From: Bacteroidia bacterium
Lineage (GTDB): Bacteria > Bacteroidota > Bacteroidia > Bacteroidales > VadinHA17
Direction: 5' to 3'
DNA: 64,000 nt
Assembly: GCA_026391215.1 (NCBI GenBank)
Contig: JAPLDX010000068.1
Coordinates: 1-64,000 of the forward strand
Shown here: positions 1 to 9,697 of the stretch, piece after piece
Layout of the letters: every line of letters starts with the position of its first letter
How positions within the stretch are numbered: the first letter of the stretch is position 1
Program-made: the position numbers and the translations under genes
Notes under the pieces: generated by a model
The model's database searches: none
What the model saw: the letters and a program-made list of their open reading frames with translations, nothing else
Told to the model about the DNA's origin: nothing

Positions 1-53
1 TGATCCCTCGGACGTTTGTGAGGTTTTTTATTACTGCTTGTCAGATGCGATAA

Positions 54-446
54 TTATTTAATTCTTAGAGTATATTTTAACTGTGGCCCGGTTTTAATCT
101 GCTCTTTCAGCGATGTTTCTACGGTTATTGCTTTAAAAGATATTTTTAAAAATTTTACGTTCATGCTCTCAAATCCAATTAACCTCTTTTTCATATCATC
201 AGTCAGTTTATTTGATTTGCTTATCATCATAAAATCATTATTACCATAAGTATATACTAAAACAAAACTTATAATCAAGTAGTTTTTATTACAGAGGAAA
301 ATGTATTCCATATTCAATAAATCCTCCAAAATAATTGTGTCATTTTCCTTGTAATCAGGTATCCTAATCTGAATATTATCCTTGTCCTGACAATGAGCAA
401 TAATAGTAATTGCTATCAACATTAAAAATGTAACTATTTTTTTCAT
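54..446 (-). CDS. small secreted protein of unknown function
   Basis: I do not recognise this 130-residue protein. The chosen start is the ATG at 446, because it begins with a textbook signal peptide: MKK followed by a hydrophobic stretch, with possible cleavage after the residues AHC near position 18-19. An upstream in-frame start at 530 would add 28 residues in front of the signal peptide and is less likely. The mature part is mixed charged and hydrophobic, without a motif I can name. The Cys before QDK could be a weak lipobox (IIAHC), so it may be a lipoprotein or a soluble periplasmic protein. It stands alone, about 200 bases from the divergent-looking but same-strand carboxypeptidase gene, and is AT-rich compared with its neighbours. 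Confidence 0.55.
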   Translation of the reverse strand: MKKIVTFLMLIAITIIAHCQDKDNIQIRIPDYKENDTIILEDLLNMEYIFLCNKNYLIISFVLVYTYGNNDFMMISKSNKLTDDMKKRLIGFESMNVKFLKISFKAITVETSLKEQIKTGPQLKYTLRIK

Positions 447-571
447 ATAGCAGGATATTAGATTACTAATAAATGAATTTATTCTGGTAAAGTTATGAAA
501 GGCAATAACATAAATCAAATAAAAATTCACCCAAGAATTACCAACATTAACAATACGGCGTTTGTAGAAGT

Positions 572-601
572 AAAAAGCCCCCGGATTGATTTCTGGGGGA
601 C
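572..601 (-). terminator. rho-independent terminator of the M14 carboxypeptidase gene
   Basis: Read on the minus strand, a hairpin with arms GTCCCCC and CGGGGGC is followed by a short T-run (CTTTTTA). It lies about 60 bases past the stop codon of the carboxypeptidase gene. Confidence 0.65.
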
Positions 602-662
602 TTCTCTATTTTAAAAGATATATATACTATTTGTAAAGGCACTATTTTATTGAACATATTAT

Positions 663-3296
663 TCATTCAACCGGGAATGGGAAAAGAGCGTTAAACAATA
701 ACTTATAAGTCGCCTGTGTAGATGCCCTGAACTGCGGATTAAATGCAAACAGAACAAGCTCTCCTTTTCCCTTTTTCAGCCAGATCATGGCGGCCTTGTT
801 TGCTATTTTTTCCTCATTCTCACAATAACCACTTATTAATATATTTTTCTCCGGGAATACGCCTATTATCCTCCGGTCCATGTCAAAGCGGGGGATGCTG
901 GTAGAGAAGAATGGCATATCACGGTAAAATACACCTGTCTCATTGGGCATGCCATAGGTCAGGGGATGATCCTGTTTCAGATGCACACGTATCAGTGAGC
1001 CGGGAATAAGTAATCCATCCTTTCGGGCCTGATCACTCACATTTGCAAAAGGAAGCATGAATTCTTCCTTAGTTTCGCCCTTAGTAATCTCGAGCATACC
1101 TGTAAATAGTTCAGCAGACTGCTCCCATGAAATTACTTTTCCACCCTCGTTAATAAAGACCAATAATTTCTCGAATCCTTTTTTACCCATTCCTTTCTGA
1201 TAGTCAGGATGATAATTACTCATGTAGGATCTGTCTTCGGTCCCGGGTTTGCCGTTCATAAGCAATGCTTTACTGGAACTGGGGATGATAACAATATCAA
1301 AATTTGCTGTAAAATCAGTTTTTTCGAATTCATCAGGATGAATTATAGTATATGGCAATTTGTAAGAATCAAATAGATAGCGTGTCCATCCGGCATCTAT
1401 ATCGCTGAAATAAGTTTCAATAAGTGCTATCCGCGGCATACTGATAGCCGACAATAGCAATTTTCCAGGGTCCTGGACAAATCCAGGTTCCGTGCGAGAT
1501 TCTTTTACAATACGGTTCAATAAAGCCTCATCATCGCCTTGTATGACAAAGCTCCCTTTTCCGTACAATTTGTCACTTATCTTTGTTTCCTTATTGAGGC
1601 GGCCAACCTTTATACCGTTTTGCATAGCGATGAAGGCAGCCTTAAAACTGCCGTTGCTGGTGACTGGGAATATGGCAGGTAAATTATATGTTTCCTTCAA
1701 CAAGTTTAACTCACCTGTAAGTGGTTTTAATGTGGCTTCAAAAGCAGCATCACGTACCCTTATTTCATACGATACCAGTCCTCTATGAAGGGGCAACGAC
1801 CAGCTGGTAACATCATAAGGGCGGATCACATCACCTCCGGGGGTATAGTGTCTTACCGGGAATTCCTGTTTCTCCATCACCTCTTTAATAAAAGCCCGAA
1901 ATGGTTGCGCCAATGGATATACAATATCACCTGATCTCAGGTTAATACCATTGAGGGTATAACTTTCAGATAGCTGGAAAGTATTGATACCCTGTTCCTT
2001 CATCAGCTCAACCAGACTTATAAGTTCGCTCTGATCAGCTTGTTCCTGTGGAACAACGTAATAATAGGGAGGTTGTGTTTTACCTTTCTCAACTTCCCTT
2101 TTACAAAGATCATTCCTGAATTTCAGAATATCATTTTTTTGCAGTGAGGCAGTTTTTATAATTGATAGGGTAGATTCTATTTCAAGTTTGACAATATCAC
2201 CCAGTCGCCACCAGCCGCCAGGCCAAGGCAAAGGGAAATTAATACTTTTCTCATATTCTGAGAGCCCTTTACCGCTGACCTGCAGCTCACCAGGCTCGAT
2301 AAATACAGGTGACGCCTCGCGTGCGCTGGCAGCTTCGGTAAGCATGCCTATCACATTCTTCCAGATACAGGTTTCGGTTGAGCCCGGCCAGTAATCATCA
2401 AAAATGGTTTTCTGTCCAACACCTGAAAGCCCGGCATTAGTCAGGTCACGCAACATATTGGTCCCGAATATCCCTGTCCAGGTCCATAATTCCGCATCCA
2501 CATTTTCAGCGATAGGATCATGTGAAGGAGGCACAAAATAGCGAATGCCCGTCGATCCCATCTGATGCTTTTCGATCATTACCTGGGGAAACCAATCCAG
2601 GTTATATATGCGTGCGATAGCCCTTGTGTCCTCCTGTGTGAGTCCGACAAAATCACGATTGTTGTCGTGACCGACATATTTATGGTACACCCTTGGCAAT
2701 GAAGCACCTTCATATTGAGTACCCCTATATTTATTGTAATTTTCAACTACAAAATCCATCCCGTCGGGATTATGATTGGGGACCATCATATATACCACGT
2801 CATCAAGGTATTTCTTAATCAGCGGATCATTTGAGGTAAGGAGCTTATAGGCGATCAGGGGAGATGCCTGGGATGGTGCCACTTCAGTAGAATGCATTGA
2901 CAGGGTGGCCAGGAAAAATACCTTGCCATCCTTTATATACTCTGCTTGCTTTGTTTCAGACAAGTCAGGATTAAGCGCAAGTTCTCTGTTTATTTCACGA
3001 AGTCTGTCAAGGTTATTTATATTCTTTTCAGACGATATGAAAGCGATGTACATTTTTTTACCCATCGGGCTTTGTCCGATTTCAACAAGCTTGAGCATTG
3101 GGGAAGCCTTATCAAGCTTAACGAGGTAATCAATCAGTTGTTCATAATTGAAAAGCATGTAATCGGAGCCGGGTGTAAATCCAAAATGTTCCTCAGGTTT
3201 TGGGACAGAAGATTGTGCAAATCCTTGCTGTGGAGAAACAATGCTGTTTATAAGAACGAGCAAAATACTCGATGTCAATAGATTAATCCCTCTCAT
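663..3296 (-). CDS. secreted M14-family zinc carboxypeptidase
   Basis: An 877-residue secreted metallopeptidase of the M14 (carboxypeptidase A-like) superfamily. Residues 1-28 form a signal peptide ending FAQ. The catalytic domain covers roughly residues 45-390. It shows the zinc motif HSTE (His135, Glu138), an NPDG segment near 176, an NNRDF segment near 212 that resembles the family's substrate-binding Asn-Arg, and a candidate third zinc ligand His244 in EKHQMG. The C-terminal half (from about 400) is long and includes what looks like a class I glutamine-amidotransferase-like or DUF4350-type fold (ALIETYF... EGGKVISW), common in large Bacteroidota M14 proteins. It would act in the periplasm or outside the cell to trim peptides. 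It is followed by its own terminator and is separated by 114 bases from the upstream GH3 gene. Confidence 0.85.
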   Translation of the reverse strand: MRGINLLTSSILLVLINSIVSPQQGFAQSSVPKPEEHFGFTPGSDYMLFNYEQLIDYLVKLDKASPMLKLVEIGQSPMGKKMYIAFISSEKNINNLDRLREINRELALNPDLSETKQAEYIKDGKVFFLATLSMHSTEVAPSQASPLIAYKLLTSNDPLIKKYLDDVVYMMVPNHNPDGMDFVVENYNKYRGTQYEGASLPRVYHKYVGHDNNRDFVGLTQEDTRAIARIYNLDWFPQVMIEKHQMGSTGIRYFVPPSHDPIAENVDAELWTWTGIFGTNMLRDLTNAGLSGVGQKTIFDDYWPGSTETCIWKNVIGMLTEAASAREASPVFIEPGELQVSGKGLSEYEKSINFPLPWPGGWWRLGDIVKLEIESTLSIIKTASLQKNDILKFRNDLCKREVEKGKTQPPYYYVVPQEQADQSELISLVELMKEQGINTFQLSESYTLNGINLRSGDIVYPLAQPFRAFIKEVMEKQEFPVRHYTPGGDVIRPYDVTSWSLPLHRGLVSYEIRVRDAAFEATLKPLTGELNLLKETYNLPAIFPVTSNGSFKAAFIAMQNGIKVGRLNKETKISDKLYGKGSFVIQGDDEALLNRIVKESRTEPGFVQDPGKLLLSAISMPRIALIETYFSDIDAGWTRYLFDSYKLPYTIIHPDEFEKTDFTANFDIVIIPSSSKALLMNGKPGTEDRSYMSNYHPDYQKGMGKKGFEKLLVFINEGGKVISWEQSAELFTGMLEITKGETKEEFMLPFANVSDQARKDGLLIPGSLIRVHLKQDHPLTYGMPNETGVFYRDMPFFSTSIPRFDMDRRIIGVFPEKNILISGYCENEEKIANKAAMIWLKKGKGELVLFAFNPQFRASTQATYKLLFNALFPFPVE

Positions 3297-3410
3297 AATT
3301 CAATATTTTAAAAGTTATTGTGATTAAAGAACAGTTACAGATTTGACATAGTAGCAGTTCTTTATACCAGCCTCCTTACTTTCTTCCGAAGTCATATTGA
3401 TCCAAATTAA

Positions 3411-5714
3411 TTATTTCATCAATTCGAATGGAACGGTTTGAAGAATGTTTTCAACTGAAGCACCGAATAGTGCCTGATAAGTTCCGGCGTCTGTAATCCA
3501 TTCCGATTTGTCCGGATGGAACGAAGCCAGATCATAATCGGTGAAAGTCATCGTAAGTGTCTGACTTTCACCCTGAGCAATGGTTTTTGTCTTGGTAAAT
3601 GCTTTCAATTCACGATTCGGTTTATCGATGTCGCTTTCGGGAGCAGAAACATAGAGCTCTACGACTTCTTTACCTGCAACTTTACCGGTATTAGTAACAT
3701 TAACGGTGGCAATCCACATGCCGCCCGATCTTTCAACATTAGCATCACTGAATGCAAAAGTTGTATATGAAAGTCCGTATCCAAACGGATATGAAACTTT
3801 CAAACCTTTTTTATCGAAGTGACGGTAACCGACATATATGCCCTCTTCATATTCAGTGTAATCGATATTACGTACATATTTGTCCGGTTTCTTATCTTTT
3901 TTGATTCCGGTAATCGCAAGCAAACTTATCGAAGCACCTTCGGTCGGGAAATTAACCGTTGATGCATGGTCGGATAGTGCAACAGGGAATGTCATAGGAA
4001 GTTTTCCCGACGGATTGACATTACCTTTCAATATATCGGCAACGGAATTACCACCCTCCTGTCCCGCCTGCCATGCAAGCAATACTGCATCGGGTAAATT
4101 CTTCCAGCTTGTTGTCTCTATGACACCACCTATATTCAATACAACAACGACCTGTTTTCCGGCATTATGATATTCATTACATACAGACTTAATCATCGCC
4201 TGTTCGGCATTTGTCAACAAAAAATCGTCTTTTTCGGCATGGTCTTTACCCTCGGTAGTATTACGGCCAATGGTAATAATCGCAGCATCGGAAGATGAGA
4301 CAGCTGAAGCCAATTGTTCTTCAGAAGGGATGAATTCCCCTAACCGTTCAGAATTGATCATCGAGAAAAGGGCATTTTTAGGTTTCTTAGGTACTCCTCC
4401 GTTGTCCTCGTAATATTTGTCATAATCGCTTTTGACGCTCTCATTAACGGTATATCCCGCATTAGCAATACCTTCGGCAAGCGAAACAGTATACTCTTCG
4501 TTTACGTCGCCAGAGCCCATACCGCCGGATATGAAGTCATAAGATGTAGTTCCGAATAAAGCTATATTTTTAATTTCTATGGAAAAAGGTAGTGCACCGT
4601 TGTTTTCAAGCAGTATCATGCCTTCAGTTGCAGCCTGACGCGCGACGGCTGCATGTGTTTTAAGGTCAGGTTTATTGTTGTGTTTGTAACCGTTGAATCC
4701 CGGCGATTTAACAACAAGTTCCAACACACGTTTAACACTAGTATTGACATCCTTGATGGAAAGTGTACCGTTCTCCACGCCTTTAATTATCGCTTTCTTC
4801 TGGCTTTTACGACCAGGTTCCTGGAGGTCATTCCCTGCTGTTACCTGTGCAACGGCGTCCCTGCCACCGAACCAATCTGTCATTACAAGCCCTTCAAATC
4901 CCCAGTCATCACGAAGCACTTCAGTCAGAAGCCAATGATTGTGGGCGGCATATGTGCCATTAATCTTATTATAAGACGACATCACCGTCCACGGTTGTGC
5001 ATCCTTCACAACAATCTCGTACCCTTTGAGATAAATCTCGCGCATGGCACGTTCCGATACCCTTGCATCGTTAAAATTCCGATTCGTCTCCTGATTGTTA
5101 AGTGCAAAATGTTTAACCGATGTACCGACTCCATTTGACTGAATGCCGTTCACCATTGCAGATGCAATGGTTCCGGTCAGATAAGGGTCTTCGGAAAAAT
5201 ATTCAAAATTACGTCCGCACAGAGGATTACGCTGAATATTCATACCCGGACCAAGTATTACATCTACACCGTATTCCAGCATTTCATTGCCCGTTGTCGC
5301 ACCCACACTTTCAACAAGGGCTGTATCCCACGTAGAAGCAAGCAGAGTTCCGACTGGAAATGCAGTGCAATAATAGGTGTTTTCATCGTTTTTACGAGTG
5401 GGACTTATCCTCAGTCCGGCAGGACCGTCGGCAAGCACTACAAAAGGTATTCCGAGCCTCGGAATTGCCACAGTAGTTCCGGCAGCGCCATTTACTCCGA
5501 GTTGAGTCGAACCGACTGCAGGATGCGACTTACCCATCATAGATTTCATTCCCGTACCGATAAGAAGCGAAGCTTTCTCGTCAAGAGTCAATGCATTGAC
5601 GATTTCATCAATGTTATTTTTGTTAAGTTTTATTTCTGCAGAGTTAGTTTTATCTTGCGAAGTACACGCAAACAGCATGACCATTCCGGAAAACAGTATA
5701 AACAGCTTTTTCAT
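3411..5714 (-). CDS. GH3 beta-glucosidase lipoprotein
   Basis: A 767-residue glycoside hydrolase of family 3, normal length for the family. It probably removes terminal beta-linked glucose (or xylose) from oligosaccharides in the periplasm. Residues 1-17 are a lipoprotein signal with lipobox LFAC (Cys17). The GH3 N-terminal domain includes the conserved KHF (Lys201-His202), the RNFEYFSEDP segment near 168-177 and the nucleophile Asp280 in VMTDW. The GH3 C-terminal domain follows, with the general-acid region containing GRNTTEGKDH, and a fibronectin-III-like domain closes the protein after PFGYGLSYTTF. Some glucocerebrosidase or xylosidase enzymes share this layout, so the exact substrate cannot be read from the sequence. 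It stands between a carboxypeptidase gene and a small secreted protein, not in an obvious sugar operon. Confidence 0.9.
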   Translation of the reverse strand: MKKLFILFSGMVMLFACTSQDKTNSAEIKLNKNNIDEIVNALTLDEKASLLIGTGMKSMMGKSHPAVGSTQLGVNGAAGTTVAIPRLGIPFVVLADGPAGLRISPTRKNDENTYYCTAFPVGTLLASTWDTALVESVGATTGNEMLEYGVDVILGPGMNIQRNPLCGRNFEYFSEDPYLTGTIASAMVNGIQSNGVGTSVKHFALNNQETNRNFNDARVSERAMREIYLKGYEIVVKDAQPWTVMSSYNKINGTYAAHNHWLLTEVLRDDWGFEGLVMTDWFGGRDAVAQVTAGNDLQEPGRKSQKKAIIKGVENGTLSIKDVNTSVKRVLELVVKSPGFNGYKHNNKPDLKTHAAVARQAATEGMILLENNGALPFSIEIKNIALFGTTSYDFISGGMGSGDVNEEYTVSLAEGIANAGYTVNESVKSDYDKYYEDNGGVPKKPKNALFSMINSERLGEFIPSEEQLASAVSSSDAAIITIGRNTTEGKDHAEKDDFLLTNAEQAMIKSVCNEYHNAGKQVVVVLNIGGVIETTSWKNLPDAVLLAWQAGQEGGNSVADILKGNVNPSGKLPMTFPVALSDHASTVNFPTEGASISLLAITGIKKDKKPDKYVRNIDYTEYEEGIYVGYRHFDKKGLKVSYPFGYGLSYTTFAFSDANVERSGGMWIATVNVTNTGKVAGKEVVELYVSAPESDIDKPNRELKAFTKTKTIAQGESQTLTMTFTDYDLASFHPDKSEWITDAGTYQALFGASVENILQTVPFELMK

Positions 5715-5771
5715 AAAAAGGCAATAAATTACAGGTTATGAAAATCAGGTTAATTTAGTTTATCAATAGAA

Positions 5772-6281
5772 TTATTGTTTTTTATTGAAGATCTGAGTCA
5801 CTGACGATCCAAAGGGATCAATGTCTGCGGTCTTGACCGTCAGAACAAGGCCATTGTCTGAAAGAGAGTAAGATGCAGTGCTGCCGTAAACATCTGTACC
5901 TACAGTTCTGGTGCTTTTTGTTGTAAGAGTTTTTTTGTCTGGCGACCAGGTGGCAAGGTCCTTGTTTATTCCCTCGTTTTCCTCTTTAATTATCTCTTTT
6001 CCGTCGAGGTTGAATGAATTTTCACGTGCTGTAATTTCTTTTCCGTCCTTATCAAAAAATGTTGTTTTAAGTGTAAATGTCTGAGGAGTCTGTGTAATAA
6101 CACATGTTATATCAAACTCTTTATAAAAGTCATCACTTTTTACATTATCCTGTGTCCAGGTACCTGAAAAATCCGGCACGGACTGAGCATATGAAGCTGA
6201 TGCATAGGAGATCAATGCCAAAACAATAAATGATTTGATAATCAATTTTTTACTCGTAAATAAACATCCAGTGATTTTCAT
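5772..6281 (-). CDS. small secreted protein with DFSGTW motif
   Basis: A 169-residue protein with an N-terminal signal peptide (hydrophobic core about residues 14-28, cleavage likely after SYA near 32). The mature protein opens with PDFSGTW, a motif that begins many small secreted beta-rich (lipocalin-like) proteins of Bacteroidota. The rest alternates charged and polar residues with Thr and Ser, consistent with an antiparallel beta-barrel or sandwich. There is no catalytic motif. It is separated by about 60 bases from the GH3 gene and lies in the same direction, so the two could be co-transcribed. Function unknown. Confidence 0.6.
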   Translation of the reverse strand: MKITGCLFTSKKLIIKSFIVLALISYASASYAQSVPDFSGTWTQDNVKSDDFYKEFDITCVITQTPQTFTLKTTFFDKDGKEITARENSFNLDGKEIIKEENEGINKDLATWSPDKKTLTTKSTRTVGTDVYGSTASYSLSDNGLVLTVKTADIDPFGSSVTQIFNKKQ

Positions 6282-6370
6282 ATTGGGTAAGATTTAATGG
6301 TTTAACTGATGGATAAATAATCGAATATACGATAAAAGGAGATTAATAAAGAATACAGATGGTGAAAAAA

Positions 6371-6404
6371 AGAAAAGCCGTCTCTTTTATGATTTGAGAC
6401 GGCC
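6371..6404 (-). terminator. rho-independent terminator after the DUF5916 gene
   Basis: An 8-bp perfect stem, GCCGTCTC (6377-6384) with GAGACGGC (6396-6403), has an 11-base loop. On the minus strand it is followed by TTTTCTTTTTTT. It lies about 30 bases beyond the stop codon at 6433. Confidence 0.85.
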
Positions 6405-6432
6405 CTTTAGCCTCATACTATTAATCTGAATT

Positions 6433-9120
6433 CTATTTCAAACCAAACCGATAACTGAACTTAATAAGAAAAATATTATGAGGTGTATTATTGTTCCTGT
6501 CAAAAAGATCCCCGATATCATTCATAAGATCCATCTCTCCCAGACCTGTATAATAGTTCCTCGACTGATTCCATACAAGGTATACTATTGAACCCGGATT
6601 AAACTCCCATCTCACGACTAGGTTTGACAGAAATTCCTGAACATTGAAATCAGGTTTCCCGATATAATAATCATTATTTCCATCACTGTTCTCATCAACG
6701 GAGTAATATGAGTTATCTACAAGGGTTATCTGGTCTGAAGGATTATATACAGCAAACCTGTCAGTATATTCAGATGCCATCGGGTTTGTAATATATTTAA
6801 AACTATAATATTTACCCGATGCAATAAATGGCTGTCCCCAATACTGGAGGGTAAGATCGGGAGATAGATTGAAATTCACCCTGAACGACATGCTAATGGT
6901 CTTCTGGTCTATGCTGGCAAAAATATATCTGTCCTGTCCATTATATACCGACTGAGTTACATATTGCAATTCATCGTAAGATTTGAAGATTGAGGGCTGG
7001 AGTGACAGCTCGAGGGTGTTTATAGGTTTATAAGTTATCTGTGGCGATAAGCTGATTGAATGTGATCCGTCTTTAAAAGTATTCGACTTCTGGACATTAA
7101 ATCCATAAACCAGTTTTTTCCGATCATCGCTGAATAATCCGAACCATTCGTTGGCGCCCCCCGGCATTTTCATCACCGGTCCGCCGCGAAGCATCGTGTT
7201 GGCCAGGACATTAAAACTAAGCTCCGTACCGAAGTTAACGCCCCAGTAGTTCTTCAGGCTTATAAATCCGTTAATATTTCCGCCGTCGAACAAGCGATTT
7301 CCTGAAAAATCCCATGCAGAATACTGGTTATAATTAAGATTAACGCTCCTGTAAAAAGACTTCGGTTCCCATAACCTGTAACCGACCCATACTACACCAA
7401 ATATCTGATCTGCTTCCCTCTGGTATCCCATATCGTTAAGTTCAAGACCGGGAGTTTTCCATAGCATTGAAACAAGGTACCTGAAATGTCCGCTGCCGGA
7501 TTTCTGAAACTGTATCCTGCCGCCATTCCCCGACAGCGATGTCCTTGATGAATCAAGCGAGATATGGCTTCCGGGCCGCTGGAAATACCTGGCCGATGAA
7601 CGTTGCGCCCTTACCATTGAAAGCTCAGTTCCTGATATATTACTGAAGGCAGTATTTACATTGAACATATAGGTTTTCTTCTTGAAATATTGTGTAAAAT
7701 CCAAACCTCCGGCAAATGCAGCCCCGGGTATCCTGTTGATAAGATTCCTGATTTCATCCCCGAAAAGTGGAATCTCCTTCATATCCCGGTTTACCATAGT
7801 GACCATACCGCCGATAATCGTATTACCTTCCTTGTAGTCTTTCTGGACTCTTCCTACAAAGAAATTGGTCAAAGGTTCCACAGTTTGAAACGAACGGTTT
7901 CCGCCTGTATCAATCTCGGCCATTTCCTCTGAAGTGACAGCATCAAAAAATCCTACTGAAAGCCCGTTCCTGGTCTTCCCGGTCAGCTTGACAGCCCCGA
8001 TAATGGATGTGTTGATTGGCAGATCGGCATATCCTTCAATTGTATCGTTAAAACCATAATAATTATAAGAACCGCCCTGTGGTCTTCTGCCTATTCTCCT
8101 GGAATAGAACATGTTATCATTTCCTATCCCGCCATCGCCAATTCCCATTCCAAAGCTGAGGATATTGCTGCCTTCTATGAAAAATGGCCTTTTCTCTTCG
8201 AAAAAAGTCTCATAAGCTGAAAGATTTACTACTGAAGGGTCAGCCTCAACCTGACCGAAATCGGGATTTATGGTAAGGTCCATCGTCATGTTGTTTGTGA
8301 CACCGATTTTTGCATCAATACCGCCATTCGGACCGAATTTTCTTCCCTTTTCCATAAATGGATTTCCTGCTTCAGCTTTGAAAGTCTCTGTTTTAACGAC
8401 GCCATAGGGTGTCACATCAAAGATCTTCCTTGGCTTTACATTTTCAATCCCGCTCATTTCACCGAACATATGTACAAGTCCGGGTGCATCTTTAGGAATA
8501 TGCTGCCACATACTCATTTCCTGTTTCCTGTAAAGGGTTCTGAATACCTCAAGTCCCCAGACATCACCCGAATTCTTTTCAAATCGCAACTGACTGAAAG
8601 GGATCTTCATTTCTGCAATCCATCCATCGCTGTTTACTGAAGTTTTGACCCACCAGTTAGGATCCCAGGAAGAATCCTCATTTTCGCCATCATTTGACAT
8701 CATTTCATCCAGCTTGACTCCGCCAACGCTTACAGCGAAAAAGAATCCTGTCCGCCGATCGTGAAAGCTGTCAAAAACAACTCCGACCATATCACCATCA
8801 ACATTATCCCTTCTGGTCATACGCTTAACTATACTGTCGGGACTTGTATCAAATGATTTAATGGCGATAAAAAGATTATCCTCATCAAAAATGATCTTGA
8901 ACTCAGTTTTTTGACTCGGCTTTTGCCCGTTATAAGGCTCATACTGTGTAAAGTCATCTATCCATTCTCCCTGCTCCCAAACCTGATCATCGACTATACC
9001 GTCAATTAGCGGTGCAGTAGCAACTTCCGTTGCCTTGTAACGCTTTTTATCAGGAGTCTGTCCAAACGAAGCTGAGAGAATGAGAAAGATAATTGCAAAC
9101 GAAATTAAAATTCTTTTCAT
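6433..9120 (-). CDS. CBM9-like / DUF5916 outer-membrane protein
   Basis: An 895-residue secreted protein. The start is placed at the ATG at 9120, because MKRILISF begins a clean signal peptide ending FGQ; an ATG at 9183 would add 21 residues before it. Residues about 30-230 resemble the carbohydrate-binding family 9-like domain (APLIDGIVDDQVWEQ, DNLFIAIKSFD, AEMKIPFSQLRF). The remainder matches the DUF5916 type, with alternating beta-strands rich in aromatic residues and ending in a terminal aromatic/Leu-Lys pattern, suggesting an outer-membrane beta-barrel of unknown cargo. Members often occur near peptidases or hydrolases. Here it precedes its own terminator and is divergent from the superoxide reductase gene. 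Confidence 0.8.
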   Translation of the reverse strand: MKRILISFAIIFLILSASFGQTPDKKRYKATEVATAPLIDGIVDDQVWEQGEWIDDFTQYEPYNGQKPSQKTEFKIIFDEDNLFIAIKSFDTSPDSIVKRMTRRDNVDGDMVGVVFDSFHDRRTGFFFAVSVGGVKLDEMMSNDGENEDSSWDPNWWVKTSVNSDGWIAEMKIPFSQLRFEKNSGDVWGLEVFRTLYRKQEMSMWQHIPKDAPGLVHMFGEMSGIENVKPRKIFDVTPYGVVKTETFKAEAGNPFMEKGRKFGPNGGIDAKIGVTNNMTMDLTINPDFGQVEADPSVVNLSAYETFFEEKRPFFIEGSNILSFGMGIGDGGIGNDNMFYSRRIGRRPQGGSYNYYGFNDTIEGYADLPINTSIIGAVKLTGKTRNGLSVGFFDAVTSEEMAEIDTGGNRSFQTVEPLTNFFVGRVQKDYKEGNTIIGGMVTMVNRDMKEIPLFGDEIRNLINRIPGAAFAGGLDFTQYFKKKTYMFNVNTAFSNISGTELSMVRAQRSSARYFQRPGSHISLDSSRTSLSGNGGRIQFQKSGSGHFRYLVSMLWKTPGLELNDMGYQREADQIFGVVWVGYRLWEPKSFYRSVNLNYNQYSAWDFSGNRLFDGGNINGFISLKNYWGVNFGTELSFNVLANTMLRGGPVMKMPGGANEWFGLFSDDRKKLVYGFNVQKSNTFKDGSHSISLSPQITYKPINTLELSLQPSIFKSYDELQYVTQSVYNGQDRYIFASIDQKTISMSFRVNFNLSPDLTLQYWGQPFIASGKYYSFKYITNPMASEYTDRFAVYNPSDQITLVDNSYYSVDENSDGNNDYYIGKPDFNVQEFLSNLVVRWEFNPGSIVYLVWNQSRNYYTGLGEMDLMNDIGDLFDRNNNTPHNIFLIKFSYRFGLK

Positions 9121-9205
9121 GGCTGCTCGGTTATGGTTTTTTCCTTCATAAAGACGGATAAGACTGTAGTTTGATGCAATCAATCATTTTTAAGTTTATA
9201 ATTAT

Positions 9206-9213
9206 TAAGTTTG
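9206..9213 (+). promoter_or_regulatory. -7 promoter element upstream of superoxide reductase
   Basis: TAAGTTTG matches the Bacteroidota -7 consensus TAnnTTTG and sits 32 bases before the ATG at 9246. No convincing -33 TTTG is seen, so this is a partial match. Confidence 0.4.
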
Positions 9214-9245
9214 TGAGGGTATAATTGAAAATAAAACAGATTACC

Positions 9246-9629
9246 ATGCCACGAGTTTTTAAAGCAACAGAAATAGAGAGGGAAGAAAAAGAGATCAAAC
9301 GCGATTATCTCGACAGGCATATGCCTCATGTCATCTGTCCCGACCAGGTAAAAAGGGGCGAGAAATTTGCCGTGAAAGTAAAGCTTGGAGAAGAGTATAC
9401 CCATCCTGATGAGCATGACCATTTCATCAGTGTAATACAGCTCTGGAACAGGGAAACGCTGCTGGCAGAAGCACGCTATACATCAGGTGTTTATGGAAAC
9501 CAGCCTTCACATTATGAAATAGATTTCTATATTGTTGCACCTGAAGTCTCAATGAACCTCTCTGCAATGTCGGTTTGCACCAAGCATGGATTATGGCAAA
9601 GCGAAGATAAAGCCGTAAAGGTCATTTGA
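9246..9629 (+). CDS. superoxide reductase (neelaredoxin / desulfoferrodoxin type)
   Basis: A 127-residue non-haem iron protein that reduces superoxide to hydrogen peroxide without producing oxygen, a typical defence of anaerobes. The N-terminal rubredoxin-like (desulforedoxin) domain is absent, so it is the one-iron type. The expected ligands are visible: His28 (in HMPH), His53 and His59 (HPDEHDH), and Cys111 with His114 (CTKH). The ATG at 9246 is chosen over a TTG at 9225, as MPRVFKATE aligns with the usual family start. It is preceded by a TAnnTTTG promoter element and is followed after 68 bases by the M23 peptidase gene, which has its own promoter element. Confidence 0.9.
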   Translation: MPRVFKATEIEREEKEIKRDYLDRHMPHVICPDQVKRGEKFAVKVKLGEEYTHPDEHDHFISVIQLWNRETLLAEARYTSGVYGNQPSHYEIDFYIVAPEVSMNLSAMSVCTKHGLWQSEDKAVKVI

Positions 9630-9667
9630 ATGCTGGCAGCCGGTACCCGGATATAACCGGATATTAT

Positions 9668-9675
9668 TATCTTTG
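9668..9675 (+). promoter_or_regulatory. -7 promoter element upstream of M23 peptidase-dxr-rseP
   Basis: TATCTTTG (then C) fits TAnnTTTGC and lies 22 bases before the ATG at 9698. A matching -33 element was not found. Confidence 0.4.
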
Positions 9676-9697
9676 CAGGCCGCACAATCAATAGAAA

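Noticed and set aside
6..30. Hairpin CCTC...GAGG followed by TTTTTT as a terminator of a gene left of the window
   Set aside because: The stem is only four or five base pairs and the upstream gene cannot be seen, so it was not listed.
4653..5138. Open frame of about 160 codons opposite the GH3 gene
   Set aside because: It is antisense to the conserved catalytic domain of GH3 and shows no signal peptide, motif or promoter.
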